64,000 nucleotides of DNA, from contig CAJHNH020006113.1 in assembly GCA_905116865.2 (NCBI GenBank), forward strand, positions 363,445 to 427,444. The letters run 5' to 3'. This document shows, one piece after another, positions 21,484-32,159 of the stretch (its first letter is position 1; the number at the start of each line of letters is the position of its first letter). The notes under the pieces are model-generated. The model did not search any database, was not told the origin of the DNA, and worked only from the letters and a program-made list of their open reading frames with translations. The translations under genes were made by a program, and so were the position numbers. The DNA comes from Candidula unifasciata. Taxonomy: Eukaryota; Mollusca; Gastropoda; Stylommatophora; Geomitridae.

Positions 21484-21869
21484 AGCTTGGAATCACTGTA
21501 GTGGATGAGCGTATTGTTGTCCTGCAGGAAGTCTGTGTTGATATAATGCAGCTCATAGCAATAGGAGCGTTCCTTCTTAGTGTACACGGAGGTGTAGAGC
21601 CCAAATGGATTTTTTCTGTAGTTAAACTTCCTGAAGCCCATGATCTCAATCTGACGCAGTGTCTCGAACATGTGCACAAAGTCTAGTTTTTCCTTCATTG
21701 GATCTCGCAGCAAAGTCTCGTTTGCTGCCTTCAGACTGTGAAACATTTCTGGCGTGTGTATTTCAAAGCCTAGTTGTTTGACCAGCTTGAGGGAGCCGTC
21801 AGTGAGTGCTTGTCTCAGGCTCTCCCATTCCATGTACTCAATGTCGATTTTCAGATAGTCGATAGGAAC
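21471..21869 (-). CDS. METTL24-like exon 6 (residues 207-338 and stop)
   Basis: The acceptor is TTCTGTTGTCAG. The exon encodes VPIDYLKIDIEYMEWESLRQ through the aromatic NPFGLYTS segment to the C-terminus. The last residues (KLFHR) and the stop are encoded by a unit of the 20-bp minisatellite. Confidence 0.9.
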   Translation of the reverse strand, partial: VPIDYLKIDIEYMEWESLRQALTDGSLKLVKQLGFEIHTPEMFHSLKAANETLLRDPMKEKLDFVHMFETLRQIEIMGFRKFNYRKNPFGLYTSVYTKKERSYCYELHYINTDFLQDNNTLIHYSDSKLFHR

Positions 21870-24800
21870 CTGACAACAGAACATCAGTGTGGGGGGAAAT
21901 AATGTATGGCATCAGTGTGGGGGAATAAGGTATGGAGCATCAGTGTGGGGGAATAATGTATGGAGCATCAGTGTGGGGGAATAATGTATGGGCATCAGTG
22001 TGGGGGAATAACGTATGAAGCATCAATGTTGGGGAATAATGTATGGAGCATCAGTGTGGGGGAATAATGTATGGATCATCACTGTGGGGGAATAATGTAT
22101 GGGCATCAGTGTGGGGGAATAATGTATGGGCATCAGTGTGGGGGAATAACGTATGAAGCATCAATGTTGGGGAATAATGTATGGATCATCACTGTGGGGG
22201 AATAATGTATGGATCATCACTGTGGGGGAATAATGTATGCAGCATCAGTGTAGGGGAATAATGTATGCAGCATCAGTGTGGGGGAATAATGTATGCAGCA
22301 TCAGTGTAGGGGAATAATGCATGGAGCATCAGTGTGGGGGAAAAACATATGGAGCATCAGTGTGGGGGAATAATGTATAGAGCATCAGTGTGGGGGAGGG
22401 GGAATGACATATACAACATCAATGTGGGCGAGTAATATATTCAACATCAGTGTGGGGGAATAACATACAGAGCACAGATGTTGGGGAATAGCGTTGAGAA
22501 CAACAGTTGCCACCTCCTGCAGTTCCATCTATGCCTGTCCTGTTATTCTATACTGCCTGAAATTCTCCTGTCCATGTGTTTCTGAGGCTTCTATCTCTTC
22601 TGCCCTGTGGGTTCGAGTGTAAGGACATTCTAGTTATATTATGACCAGCTGTTCTCAATGTGTGTCATATCTAGTATCAGTATTCATTCTTCCCCTCTTG
22701 ATTCACTGGAATTTGTTTATTTCTCTCAGTAAGTTCTGTATCAGAGATTCAGTGAAACATGTACCGGTATGCTGTTCCATTTTCCTGTTTCGTTGAGCTT
22801 CTTAGTCAAAATAGAGTAGACTGATTTCTTGGTATTAACCTGACCCAGCCACATTTATTTTCATCCCCTTTTTTATTCCTTCATCGGAGGTTGCCCCAAA
22901 CACTTGAACACAACTCTGAAACTTACCTCCAAAAATCCCTCGTCTTGAAAGTGTTGCCGTAACGTTTTCAGCTTCCAACCCTTTTTGCCAATTCCATTAG
23001 TGGCTGCCAAACCAATCCTGCGGAACTGAATCATAGTGTTGTGGGGGACTTCCTGCTCCTTCATGCTGGGCCAGAGAAACATGTTATCTTCAGTGGCTGA
23101 GCAGTGAGTCATTAAATTAGATCACACACTGGGAGCCATCATAGGGTAGCAGCTAATTGTTAGCCTGTGGATCCAAAGGTCGAGGGTTCAAATACGAACG
23201 CAGCTGGACTTTTATAAAGAAATGACCCTGGCTCCCAGGTCGACCCAGCCATAAACGGATACCAGGTAAAGTCCTGGGAAGTAAAGGCAGCTGGCATGAT
23301 GTACATGCTGATTAAAAAAATATAGATCTAGCACTGTATATGCGATATGCTGAAGATGTGGAAAATTGTCCTTTATTGTTAATTGTTTTTCATTTTCATT
23401 TTTAAACTTTACATCAGATATCTGAGTCATGGTTACTAGAGGTGTCCTTAGGTGGTGCAGATATAAAACCGAACAAAAAGTATATCAGAAAGCTTCACCA
23501 TTTAATAAACACAAACAAAACGTGAACGTTGTGGCTATGGAGCCTTCTTCAGTATATGCATAGATTAGACAATACAACACAAATACACAATATCCCTTAT
23601 CTTCAGATCTCGTGGCAGCCAGGTCGATGTCAAGACAATAGTCTGGCGAGGCACATGGGGCCAGGAAAATAAATATCTGGGTTATGCCAGGGGCCGTCAC
23701 TCGAGTATAAGATGAAACTGTGTAGGCAGTTTAGCCCCCTAGGTTTTAGATGAAGCTGTGTTGGCAGTTTAGTCCACTGAGCGCCAGAGTTTCCAAAACT
23801 GTACATAAAGCAGTTTTCAAGAGACTTGAAAACTCTGTCGCTGGAGTGGATAGATTTAATGGCTGTCACCTCCATGTCATGGACACCTTGGTGGTCCTGG
23901 GAATTGAAATGCAGTGGTATTGGTTTCAGGGCGCCGCTTTGCACATCCAAAAGATGTTGTCTGAACCTGTCAGCCAGTAGTAAACCCATTTCCCCAATGT
24001 ATTTCATGCCACATCTCTAGCAGCTGATGGCGTAAATGACATTACGTTTCGTGCAATAGAATGCTGTCTATCAGACAATTGTGGCATGCACAAATACCGT
24101 TTCATCTGCATTTACTTTTGCTTGCGGTAGCAATGCAGAGATTAAACAGCACAATAAACCTATGACTAATGTACATGAGCTGAAGTGAACAATTTTGAGA
24201 TCATATATATCTCCTGTGGCAACTTATGAGCTGAAGTAAACAATTTTGAGATCATATATATCTCCTGTGGCAAATTATGAGCTGAGGTAAACAATTCTGA
24301 GATCATATATATCTCCTGTGGCAAATTATGAGCTGAGGTAAACAATTCTGAGATCATATATATCTCCTGTGGCAACTTATGAGCTGAGGTAAACAATTCT
24401 GAGATCATATATATCTCCTGTGGCAACTTATGAGCTGAAGTAAACAATTTTGAGATCATATATATCTCCTGTGGCAACTTATGAGCTGAAGTAAACAATT
24501 TTGAGATCATATATATCTCCTGTGACAACTTATGAGCTGAAGTAAACAATTCTGAGATCATATATATCTCCTGTGACAACTTATGAGCTGAAGTAAACAA
24601 TTCTGAGATCATATATATCTCCTGTGACAACTTATGAGCTGAAGTAAACAATTCTGAGATCATATATATCTCCTGTGACAACTGATGAGCTGAAGTAAAC
24701 AATTCTGAGATCATATATATCTCCTGTGACAACTGATGAGCTGAAGTAAAAGTCCCCCATGAAAACCCATATGGGCCACTGAATGTTGATTTAGCTGTTA

Positions 24801-27800
24801 GAATAGCTACAAGAAACACATTTGTGAAAAGACAAAAATCATGTACACAACAGCTATGTCTCAAAACAAACACAGAACATTGAAACATAATCACCTGGGG
24901 TCAAAGGCCATCACTTGACAGCCATAATTACCAGTGACACTATCATCAAACTGCCAGTCATAGCCAATCCTGGAGGAAAGAATCAACAAATCAAAGATCT
25001 TTCACATTTCATTCATCATTTCCCCGGTGTGGGTTCCGAGAGACCAGTTGTGGGGAAAAATAGGATAGATCCACTCTCCCCAACCAGAAGGTCGTAAGAG
25101 TCAACTTATTGGGGGCTTCCTTCGAAGTTGAACGGCATCTGTCGGAGAGCCAAGGAACCAACAGTCTGCATACAAATAAGCCAGATCTGTAAAATGGATG
25201 CGTACACAAAACTAAAGTTTTGGAACAAGACTTAACGCCAAAAGTGGATGAACAGGCAGAACTTTCTGCTGAAGTGTACAGCCTGTCCTTACCAAGGTGG
25301 TTATCCATCTTAATGTAATTCTACTGATTGTTTATGTAAAAACATCAACAATAATGATGATGATGATGATAATACACACAACAAACTATTTTCACAACAG
25401 TGACCTGACCTCATCATGAGTCACCAAGTCCTTTACAGAACCTGACTCCTGTCACAACATTTCTGAAAGTCTCTATTTCTCTAGACAATTCTCCAGCCCT
25501 ATGTGCTGTCAGAGCCAATATATTCTCAATGTTCTGTAGCTACTTTCATAGAAGTTTGCCCCTATCTCCATCTGACTTCACAGGTCACAGATGAAACACA
25601 ACACATTGCAAATAGCCAGTCTCCAAAAGCTAAGTGGTTAAGCCATTAGACTTGCACTCTGATGGCTTGAGTTCATTTCCCAATGTACTATTTGGTCAAT
25701 GAGTGTAGATATTAAGGGATCTTTGCTGAGGCTACAGTGTTCTGGCTTTGTGTGATGCTCTTCCTAGGGTACTAGCCAATCTATTGCAGGGACTGAGCAA
25801 TGTAGGATAAAACTTAACACAACCAAATATAGTTAACAGACATCAAGTCCCAAACATCACTCAAGTCCCAAACATCACTCAAGTCCCAAACATCACTCAA
25901 GTCCCAAACATCATTCAAGTCCCAAACATCATTCAAGTCCCAAACATCACTCAAGTCCCAAACATCACTTAAGTCCCAAACATCACTCAATTCCCAAACA
26001 TCACTCAAGTCCCAAACATCACTTACCCAAAAGAAAACACCACACACGGCTGTTTGAGGTCGTATGGCGGAGACAGGCACACATTCCAGCCGCCATCATG
26101 CCAGTTGCCTACTCGGACATCTTTGTCACAGCGGACATCTTTGTTTTCTAAATAGCTTCAGGTGAGAGAGAGAGAGAGAGAGAGAACGTGGTATTAATTA
26201 ATTCAGTATTTTTTATAGGTTACATGCCTGTATAGACAGAGATAAAATAATTTGTCTGTACTCATCATATATGTCAGAGACAGAGGAGGAGGAAGAAGTA
26301 GAGAAGCAGAAGAAGAAGAGGAACAAAAAAACAAAATAATTTTAAAAAAACACAAGAAGCAGCAGAAGATGTATAAGAAAAAAGAAACAGGAGAAGCAAC
26401 AAAAACACAAGAAGGAGGAGAAGGAGAAGAGGAAGAAGCAGCACCAGCAGCTATAGTAATTACCTGAAGAAAGCCTCCTCAACTCTCTCCAAACTCCAGC
26501 CAATGTTTATGGAGAGAGGCGGGAGCTGCTTGACATGTACCCGGTGAGCCGGACGAGGGGTCGGCCTCTGGGGAATACAGGTAAGAAACAAAGGTCAAGG
26601 TCGCACTTCCGTACCTTCAAGTCTACTGGGTATCTAGCATTAACCCTATTTCAGCCACATCCAGCTCCATGGCAGTTTGGAAACAACTGCAGCAAAGGGC
26701 ATGGTGCCAGGAAAGAGAGGCAGGAGCTGACTAGCATGAAGATGGGCAAAGGATATAAGTGACACCATAGTTAAGAAAATGCAGGAGGTGGGAGAGCTGG
26801 CGAGAGATCAAGTTTATTTCAGGCAGGCTGTGGCGGCAGCTACATGATGATGATGAAAAAACAATAAAATCTGACCATAGCAGGGCTAGAATGTCCTTTA
26901 AGTGAAACTGACAGAGCAAAGGAGACAGAGTAAGACAGAAAGTGAAGAGTGTTAGTTAGAGATGTGTCATACACAAAGCGGATGGACAGGAAGCAGCAGA
27001 AAATGACAAAAGACACGACTTCCACCTTTAGGACATATGTTTAGATGATAGGTGAACAATACAAAAAGAATCAGCATTCAATGGATGACTCTTCAGTACC
27101 ACGTCAGCCGCCTTTACCTCCCACACAACATTTCCTGATGCACATTTTCAGACAGGGTCAATAAAATATCTGGCTCAATGGACTTGAGTTGCGCATTCAA
27201 TGACAAATATTTACAAATATTTCACTTCTAATCCTCAACATTCCCCCCCCCCCCCCCCCCCCTCCAACATAATTTAATATGATACATTTAAGTTTTCCCG
27301 GCACAATGTTGTTTATGAGCCAGATTTCTTTAATGTTCAGAATGTCTATAGTTTGTTCCATTTGATCCAAGAATGTTTCTGTGCATTGTTAAGTTTCAAG
27401 GTTTCTACTGTCTTCTTTAGGAATGACATTATGACTCTTGCAAGAAGAAGTGTTAGAGCTGTTACAGTATGTGTGAGTGAGACCCTGTGTGTGCATGAAA
27501 CTGTGTGAGTGTGTCTGAAACAGCCTAATGCGCTTGTCTCCCTGTGACCACACAAACCTAGCACTGTGCTGTACATACCAACACCAATAAACATTTCCAC
27601 TGCAAGCCAATCCTGTCTGCCTGTGGTTTGACTAAGCAATTTAATGTTCAGTAGTTTGCCACTGCTTTCTGACTGGTTCAACACTCATACTGTTGCGGAA
27701 ATCAAAGCTGTCTGTTGCCCAATCCCCGCCAGTTGATTTCAAGCCCAGTATGTCAGAATAATGAAACTGTGCTCGTAATACCGCAAAGAAATATATATAT

Positions 27801-28268
27801 ATTACCCATGTGATTCTGGGGTCTCAATGTGGGGGGGGGGGGGGGGCATAGACCCACTGCCCTTCTAATAAGTCTGCATCTGCCAGAGAGGTAAGTAACC
27901 AACAGTCTGCACATAAATAAGCCAGATCTTTACAATGAATGTGCATGCAGAATTCAAGTTCTAGAACAAGACCAAAGTCCAGAAGTGGACAAACAACCAG
28001 AACTTTCAGCTGCAGCTTACAGCTGGTGAACACTGAAGAGAAGAAAAAGACCACCCATGTGAATCAAACAAACAAACAAACAAACAAACAAACAAACCTG
28101 TGTGGTCTCATCATGGAGTAGAAGTTTCCACAACTTTGGGTCTACATCAGGCACACCTCTGTAGGAGGGTCGAGTGCGTCGGTGATACTCCCGCACCACA
28201 ACCAGCAGGCAGGTGAGTAGGACGGCACCTCCCACTATAACAACACGCTTCAGGTACAGACGTGGCAT
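21471..28268 (-). CDS. METTL24-family methyltransferase, 6 exons, 338 aa
   Basis: Joining 28268-28098, 26567-26464, 26155-26027, 24969-24895, 23065-22927 and 21869-21471 (minus strand) gives one open frame with GT...AG introns and consistent phases (0, 2, 2, 2, 0). Residues 8-27 are a hydrophobic signal anchor after MPRLYLKR, so a type II (Golgi/ER lumen-facing) protein is likely. RVGNWHDGGWNVCLSPPYDL (106-125) and PCVVFSFGIGYDWQFDDS (128-145, the SAM-binding motif I region) are the hallmarks of the METTL24/Methyltransf_22 family; DYLKIDIEYMEWE (210-222) is the later acidic motif. The length is close to that of vertebrate METTL24, about 360 residues from memory. The substrate is not known. 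The start ATG has context CAAGATGC. The family assignment is confident; orthology to METTL24 itself rather than a paralogue is not. Confidence 0.9.
21880..22490 (-). repeat. 28-bp minisatellite in METTL24-like intron 5, about 21 copies
   Basis: The plus-strand unit is CATCAGTGTGGGGGAATAAT + GTATGGAG, with length variants of 26-28 bp. The first unit starts about ten bases from the exon 6 acceptor. 22491-22926, the remainder of the intron, is unique sequence with no feature seen. Confidence 0.93.
22927..23065 (-). CDS. METTL24-like exon 5 (residues 160-206)
   Basis: The acceptor is TTTCTCTGGCCCAG and the donor TTGGAG/GTAAGT. It encodes RRIGLAATNGIGKKGWKLKT, the part leading to the LKIDIE motif. 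Confidence 0.88.
23135..23310 (+). mobile_element. tRNA-derived SINE (family 3) in METTL24-like intron 4
   Basis: The head GGTAGCAGCTAATTGTTAGC, GATCCAAAGGTCGAGG and GTTCAAATAC has A- and B-box spacing. The body CCAGGTCGACCCAGCCATAA, ACCAGGTAAAGTCCTGGGAA and GGCAGCTGGCATGATG recurs at 20485, 33480, 54700 (reverse), 58000 and 63610. It is too diverged from a functional tRNA to be called one. Confidence 0.65.
23480..24060 (-). mobile_element. Penelope-like element remnant with GIY-YIG endonuclease end
   Basis: On the minus strand NVIYAISC, then a stop, then RCGMKYIGEMGLLLADRFRQ and HLLDVQSGALKPIPLHFNSQ are the GIY-YIG (VIYA...KYIGE) and following block of Penelope-like retroelements. It then runs HQGVHDMEVTAIKSI and a decayed C-terminus. 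A TAG stop and frame changes show that it is inactive. It lies inside intron 4 of the METTL24-like gene, in the same orientation. Confidence 0.75.
24170..24752 (-). repeat. 51-bp minisatellite in METTL24-like intron 4, about 11 copies
   Basis: The unit contains GAGCTGAAGTAAACAATTCT, GAGATCATATATATCTCC and TGTGACAACTTAT. The GAGAT...ATCTC half-palindrome recurs in every unit. The minus strand is open with a 17-residue period; this is a by-product. Confidence 0.93.
24895..24969 (-). CDS. METTL24-like exon 4 (residues 135-159)
   Basis: A 75-bp exon encodes GIGYDWQFDDSVTGNYGCQV and MAFDP, completing the SAM-binding motif. The acceptor is TTTCCTCCAG and the donor CCCCAG/GTGATT. Confidence 0.88.
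25020..25300 (+). mobile_element. SINE family 1 copy in METTL24-like intron 3
   Basis: CCCCGGTGTGGGTTCCGAGA, GGTCGTAAGAGTCAACTTAT, CCTTCGAAGTTGAACGGCAT, CCAAGGAACCAACAGTCTGC, CCAGATCTGTAAAATGGATG and TTTTGGAACAAGACT occur in family order. It is inserted antisense to the host gene. Confidence 0.8.
25301..25837. other. Intron sequence with a tRNA-like SINE head
   Basis: (GAT)n lies at about 25352-25370. At 25628-25690, GCTAAGTGGTTAAGCCATTA and TTGAGTTCATTTCC resemble a tRNA A/B-box pair. No CCA-adjacent acceptor-stem pairing is evident, so a SINE head is preferred to a tRNA gene. Confidence 0.35.
25838..26026 (-). repeat. 18-bp minisatellite joined to the METTL24-like exon 3 donor, about 10 copies
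   Basis: The minus-strand unit is TTGAGTGATGTTTGGGAC. The splice donor reads GGTAAGTGATGTTTGGGAC, so the first intron bases are themselves a unit in which the donor GTAAGT replaces TTGAGT. Confidence 0.95.
26027..26155 (-). CDS. METTL24-like exon 3 (residues 92-134)
   Basis: It encodes the Cys-bearing GGWNVCLSPPYDL motif and the start of motif I (CVVFSFG). The acceptor follows (CT)n. The donor is TTTTGG/GTAAGTGATG, and the 18-bp minisatellite continues directly from it. Confidence 0.9.
26160..26460. other. (GA)n and AAG-rich low-complexity intron
   Basis: (GA)12 lies next to the exon 3 acceptor, forming its (CT)n polypyrimidine tract on the minus strand. A purine-rich (AGA/AAG/AAA) tract at about 26275-26450 gives a Lys/Glu frame that is not a gene. 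Confidence 0.7.
26464..26567 (-). CDS. METTL24-like exon 2 (residues 58-91)
   Basis: The acceptor is TGTATTCCCCAG and the donor CTTCAG/GTAATT. It encodes a linker with LSINIGWSLERVEEAFF. It is too short to stand alone and was found from phase-compatible splicing. Confidence 0.75.
26690..26860 (+). mobile_element. Non-LTR retrotransposon 3' end
   Basis: Frames read RWAKDISDTIVK and VGELARDQVYFRQAV before a stop and ATGATGATG. The same end is found at 44330-44505 and, reversed, at 32160-32260. It lies in METTL24-like intron 1, antisense. Confidence 0.65.
26861..27794. other. METTL24-like intron 1, mostly unannotated
   Basis: A minus-strand SINE family 3 fragment (GCCGCCTTTACCTCCCACAC, GACAGGGTCAATAAAATATC) lies at about 27095-27190. 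An uninterrupted C run of about 20 lies at 27243-27262. Nothing else is recognised. Confidence 0.5.
27795..28040 (+). mobile_element. SINE family 1 copy with a G16 run
   Basis: CATAGACCCACTGCC, GCATCTGCCAGAGAGG, AACCAACAGTCTGCACATAA, GCCAGATCTTTACAATG, AAGTGGACAAACAACCAGAA, TTACAGCTGGTGAACACTGA and an AAG-rich tail. The G run sits at the same place as the shorter G run in the copy at 8177. (AAAC)n follows at 28059-28096, next to exon 1. Confidence 0.8.
28098..28268 (-). CDS. METTL24-like exon 1 (residues 1-57)
   Basis: It encodes the start, a hydrophobic anchor (VVIVGGAVLLTCLLVVV) and a basic stem. The donor is CACAG/GTTTGT, and the intron then begins with an (AAAC)n run on the plus strand. 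Confidence 0.85.
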
Positions 28269-28289
28269 CTTGCTTGAGATTCCTGATGA

Positions 28290-28490
28290 ATGGACGATAA
28301 CAAAGTTAGGATTTTGACAATAGTATTTCCATGGAAGGCAACATGGCCTTCAGACTGGACCCTTTAATAAAGATGGTGGATAGCATTCGTTATAATTGTA
28401 TTTACAAACAAAGTTAGGATGTTGACAACAGTATTCCCATGGAAGGCAACATGGCCACCAGACTGGACCCTTCAATAAAGAAAATGGCCC
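28290..28490. repeat. Two ~107-bp direct repeats upstream of the METTL24-like start
   Basis: AACAAAGTTAGGATTTTGAC ... CCATGGAAGGCAACATGGCC ... AGACTGGACCCTTTAATAAAG appears at about 28299 and again, with a few changes, at about 28407. It lies 20-220 bp upstream of the ATG, so it probably overlaps the 5' UTR or promoter. Confidence 0.85.
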
Positions 28491-28574
28491 ACTAAGCATA
28501 TGATGCTAGGATCATATTTATTTCGACCAACTGGCTCTCGAAGGGTGAATATAACAGCCACTGTTGTCAGTTCC

Positions 28575-31120
28575 GATGACATTCCTGGTACCTGCAAACT
28601 GTGTCGACAATCCTGGTACCTGCAAACTGTGACGACATTCCTGGTACCTGCAAACTGTGACGACATTCCTGGTACCTGCAAACTCTGTCAACATTCCTGG
28701 TACCTGCAAACTGTGACGACATTCCTGGTACCTGCAAACTGTGTCGACAATCCTGGTACCTGCAAACTCTGTCAACATTCCTGGCACCTACAAGCTGTGT
28801 CGACATTCCTGGCACCTACAAGCTGTGTCGACATTCCTGGCACCTACAAGCTGTGTCAACATTCCTGGCACCTACAAGCTATGTCGACATTCCAGGCACC
28901 TACAAGCTATGTCGACATTCCAGGCACCTACAAGCTATGTCGACATTCCAGGCACCTACAAGCTGTATCGACATTCCTGGCACCTACAAGCTGTGTCAAC
29001 ATTCCTGGTACCTACAAGCTATGTCGACATTCCTGGCACCTACAAGCTATGTCGACATTCCAGGCACCTACAAGCTGTGTCGACATTCCAGGCACCTACA
29101 AGCTATGTCGACATTCCTGGCACCTACAAGCTATGTCGACATTCCAGGCACCTACAAGCTGTGTCGACATTCCTGGCACCTACAAGCTGTGTCAACATTC
29201 CTGGTACCTACAAGCTATGTCGACATTCCTGGTACCTACAAGCTGTGTCGACATTCCTGGTACCTACAAGCTGTGTCGACATTCCTGGTACCTACAAGCT
29301 ATGTCGACATTCCTGGTACCTGCAAACTGTGTCGACATTCCTGGTACCTACAAGCTGTGTCGACATTCCTGGTACCTACAAGCTGTGTCGACATTCCTGG
29401 TACCTACAAGCTATGTCGACATTCCTGGTACCTGCAAACTGTGTCGACATTCCTGGTACCTACAAGCTATGTCGACATTCCTGGTACCTACAAGCTGTGT
29501 CGACATTCCTGGTACCTACAAGCTATGTCGACATTCCTGGTACCTACAAGCTGTGTCGACATTCCTGGTACCTACAAGCTGTGTCGACATTCCTGGTACC
29601 TACAAGCTATGTCGACATTCATGGTACCTGCAAACTGTGTCGACAATCCTGGTACCTGCAAACTCTGTCAACATTCCTGGCACCTACAAGCTGTGTCGAC
29701 ATTCCTGGTACCTACAAGCTGTGTCGACATTCCTGGTACCTACAAGCTATGTCGACATTCCAGGCACCTACAAGCTGTGTCGACATTCCTGGCACCTACA
29801 AGCTGTGTCAACATTCCTGGCACCTACAAGCTGTGTCAACATTCCTGGCACCTGCAAACTGTGTCGACATTCCTGGTACCTACAAGCTGTGTCGACATTC
29901 CTGGCACCTACAAGCTGTGTCGACATTCCTGGCACCTACAATGTGTCAACATGCCTGGCACCTACAATCTATGTCAACATTCCTGGCACCTACAAGCTGT
30001 GTCGACATTCCTGGTACCTACAAGCTGTGTCAACATTCCTGGTACCTACAAGCTGTGTCGACATTCCTGGCACCTACAAGCTGTGTCGACATTCCTGGTA
30101 CCTACAAGCTGTGTCAACATTCCTGGCACCTACAAGCTGTGTCGACATGCCTGGCACCTACAAGCTATGTCAACATTCCTGGCACCTACAAGCTGTGTCG
30201 ACATGCCTGGCACCTACAAGCTGTGTCAACATTCCTGGTACCTACAAGCTGTGTCGACATTAATGGCACCTACAAGCTGTGTCGACATGCCTGGCACCTA
30301 CAAGCTATGTCAACATTCCTGGTACCTACAAGCTGTGTCGACATTCCTGGTACCTACAAGCTATGTCAACATTCCTGGTACCTACAAGCTATGTCAACAT
30401 TCCTGGCACCTACAAGCTGTGTCGACATGCCTGGCACCTACAAGCTATGTCAACATTCCTGGCACCTACAAGCTGTGTCGACATGCCTGGCACCTACAAG
30501 CTGTGTCAACATTCCTGGTACCTACAAGCTGTGTCGACATTAATGGCACCTACAAGCTGTGTCGACATGCCTGGCACCTACAAGCTATGTCAACATTCCT
30601 GGCACCTACAAGCTGTGTCGACATTCCTGGCACCTACAAGCTATGTCAACATTCCTGGCACCTACAAGCTGTGTCGACATTCCTGGTACCTACAAGCTGT
30701 GTCGACATTCCTGGTACCTACAAGCTGTGACGACATTCCTGGTACCTACAAGCTGTGTCGACATTCCTGGTACCTACAAGCTGTGTCGACATTCCTGGTA
30801 CCTACAAGCTGTGTCAACATTCCTGGCACCTACAAGCTGTGTCGACATTCCTGGCACCTACAAGCTGTGTCGACATTCCTGGTACCTACAAGCTGTGTCG
30901 ACATTCCTGGTACCTACAAGCTGTGTTGATATTCCTGGCACCTACAAGCTATGTCAACATTCCTGGTACCTACAAGCTGTGTCAACATTCCTGGTACCTA
31001 CAAGCTATGTCGACATTCCTGGTACCTACAAGCTGTGTCGACATTCCTGGTACCTACAAGCTATGTCGACATTTCTGGTACCTACAAGCTGTGTCGACAT
31101 TCCTGGTACCTACAAGCTGT
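28575..31120 (+). repeat. 28-bp minisatellite, about 91 copies (2.55 kb)
   Basis: The unit reads ACATTCCTGGTACCTACAAG + CTGTGTCG with variants GGTACC/GGCACC, GTCGAC/GTCAAC and CTGTG/CTATG. Many units keep both GGTACC and GTCGAC palindromes. As 28 leaves remainder 1 on division by 3, the three forward frames read the same 28-residue cycle, and all are open for about 600 codons; none is taken as a gene. It begins about 300 bp upstream of the methyltransferase start. Confidence 0.97.
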
Positions 31121-31339
31121 GTCCACCTCAGATACATGTTCACTGTTTTCTTTAAATCCACAGATTCAAACCATGACCTCTGTGTCAGCAGTCAAGCATC
31201 TAGCCACTGCACTACCAAATATCTCCTAATATTTACATGCTATACATTAAATATATATACATATCCCATACCTGAATGGATTGCCTTCATCATGTTTAAG
31301 CTTTACATAAAAATTCCTCTTCTAACTTCATATGCCAGG

Positions 31340-32040
31340 AAAATCGGTTGGTGGGCGTATCATTAACAAACTGCAATGTGCTGACAATACAGTTTTGAAT
31401 AATGAAAATGAAACAACTGCAAGAAAAGATAGACATAATCGTAACAGAAAGTGAACACAAGGGTCTTAGCTTGAACAGCAGAAAAACTGAAGTAATGGTA
31501 ATTACAAAGAAAACTGACCCTCAAAAATGCAAAATCAAAGTAAATGGGACAAACCTCAAGCAAGTTGATATGTTTAAGTACTTGGGTTCCCTGATAACAT
31601 CAGATGGAAGATGTATTCCGGAAGTTAAATGCCAAATAGCTCAAGCAAAGGCAGCATTTTACAAAATGAAGAATATTTTATGCAATCTTTCTTTGTCAAT
31701 TGAGAAGAGAAAGAGAATTCTTAAAAACTATATAAATCCTATCTTGATATACGGAAGTGAATCAAGGACAGTTGGTAAATTAGTGAAAACATATTTGGAA
31801 GCTGCAGAAATTTGGTTTTATAGATGAATGATGAGAATACCCTGGACAGATAAAAAGAGTAATAAAGAAGTCTTGAAAGAAACTGCCTCACAAAAGAAAC
31901 CGATTACCAACATCAAAAAGAGACAATCTACTTTCTTTGGTCATATGATGAGAAGGAGAAAACTGGAGGGCATTGTGACAACAGGAAAGCTGGAGGGGAG
32001 GGAAGGAGATTGAGACCGAGAGAACAGATGCCGGAAAGTC
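31340..32040 (+). mobile_element. Non-LTR retrotransposon remnant, reverse transcriptase second half
   Basis: GRIINKLQCADNTVL holds the catalytic YADD box, here CADN, so the enzyme is dead. After a frameshift come GLSLNSRKTEVMVITKK, MFKYLGSLITSDGRC and INPILIYGSESRT. A TGA then separates WFYR from MMRIPWTDKKSN, which are contiguous in related elements; the TGA is what CpG decay of CGA would give. It ends near RQSTFFGHMMRRRKLEG. Confidence 0.85.
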
Positions 32041-32159
32041 TGACATCATGACATGGAGGATCATCTGTGTTAGAGTTGATTGAAAGTACATGAGACAGAA
32101 GGTTGTGAGCAGACATGATTACCAATGCCACATGGTTTGGACTTTGAGAAGAAGCTCTT

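Noticed and set aside
25628..25690. tRNA gene
   Set aside because: A- and B-box-like words are present but the arms do not pair convincingly and the setting is that of SINE heads seen elsewhere in the window.
28575..31120. CRISPR-like regular repeats
   Set aside because: Units are contiguous without unique spacers, and the genome is eukaryotic.
28500..31366. Three overlapping ~600-codon frames (MSTFLVPTSCVDIPGTYKLC type)
   Set aside because: All three forward frames read the same cycle because 28 bp is not a multiple of three; a coding gene would favour one frame.
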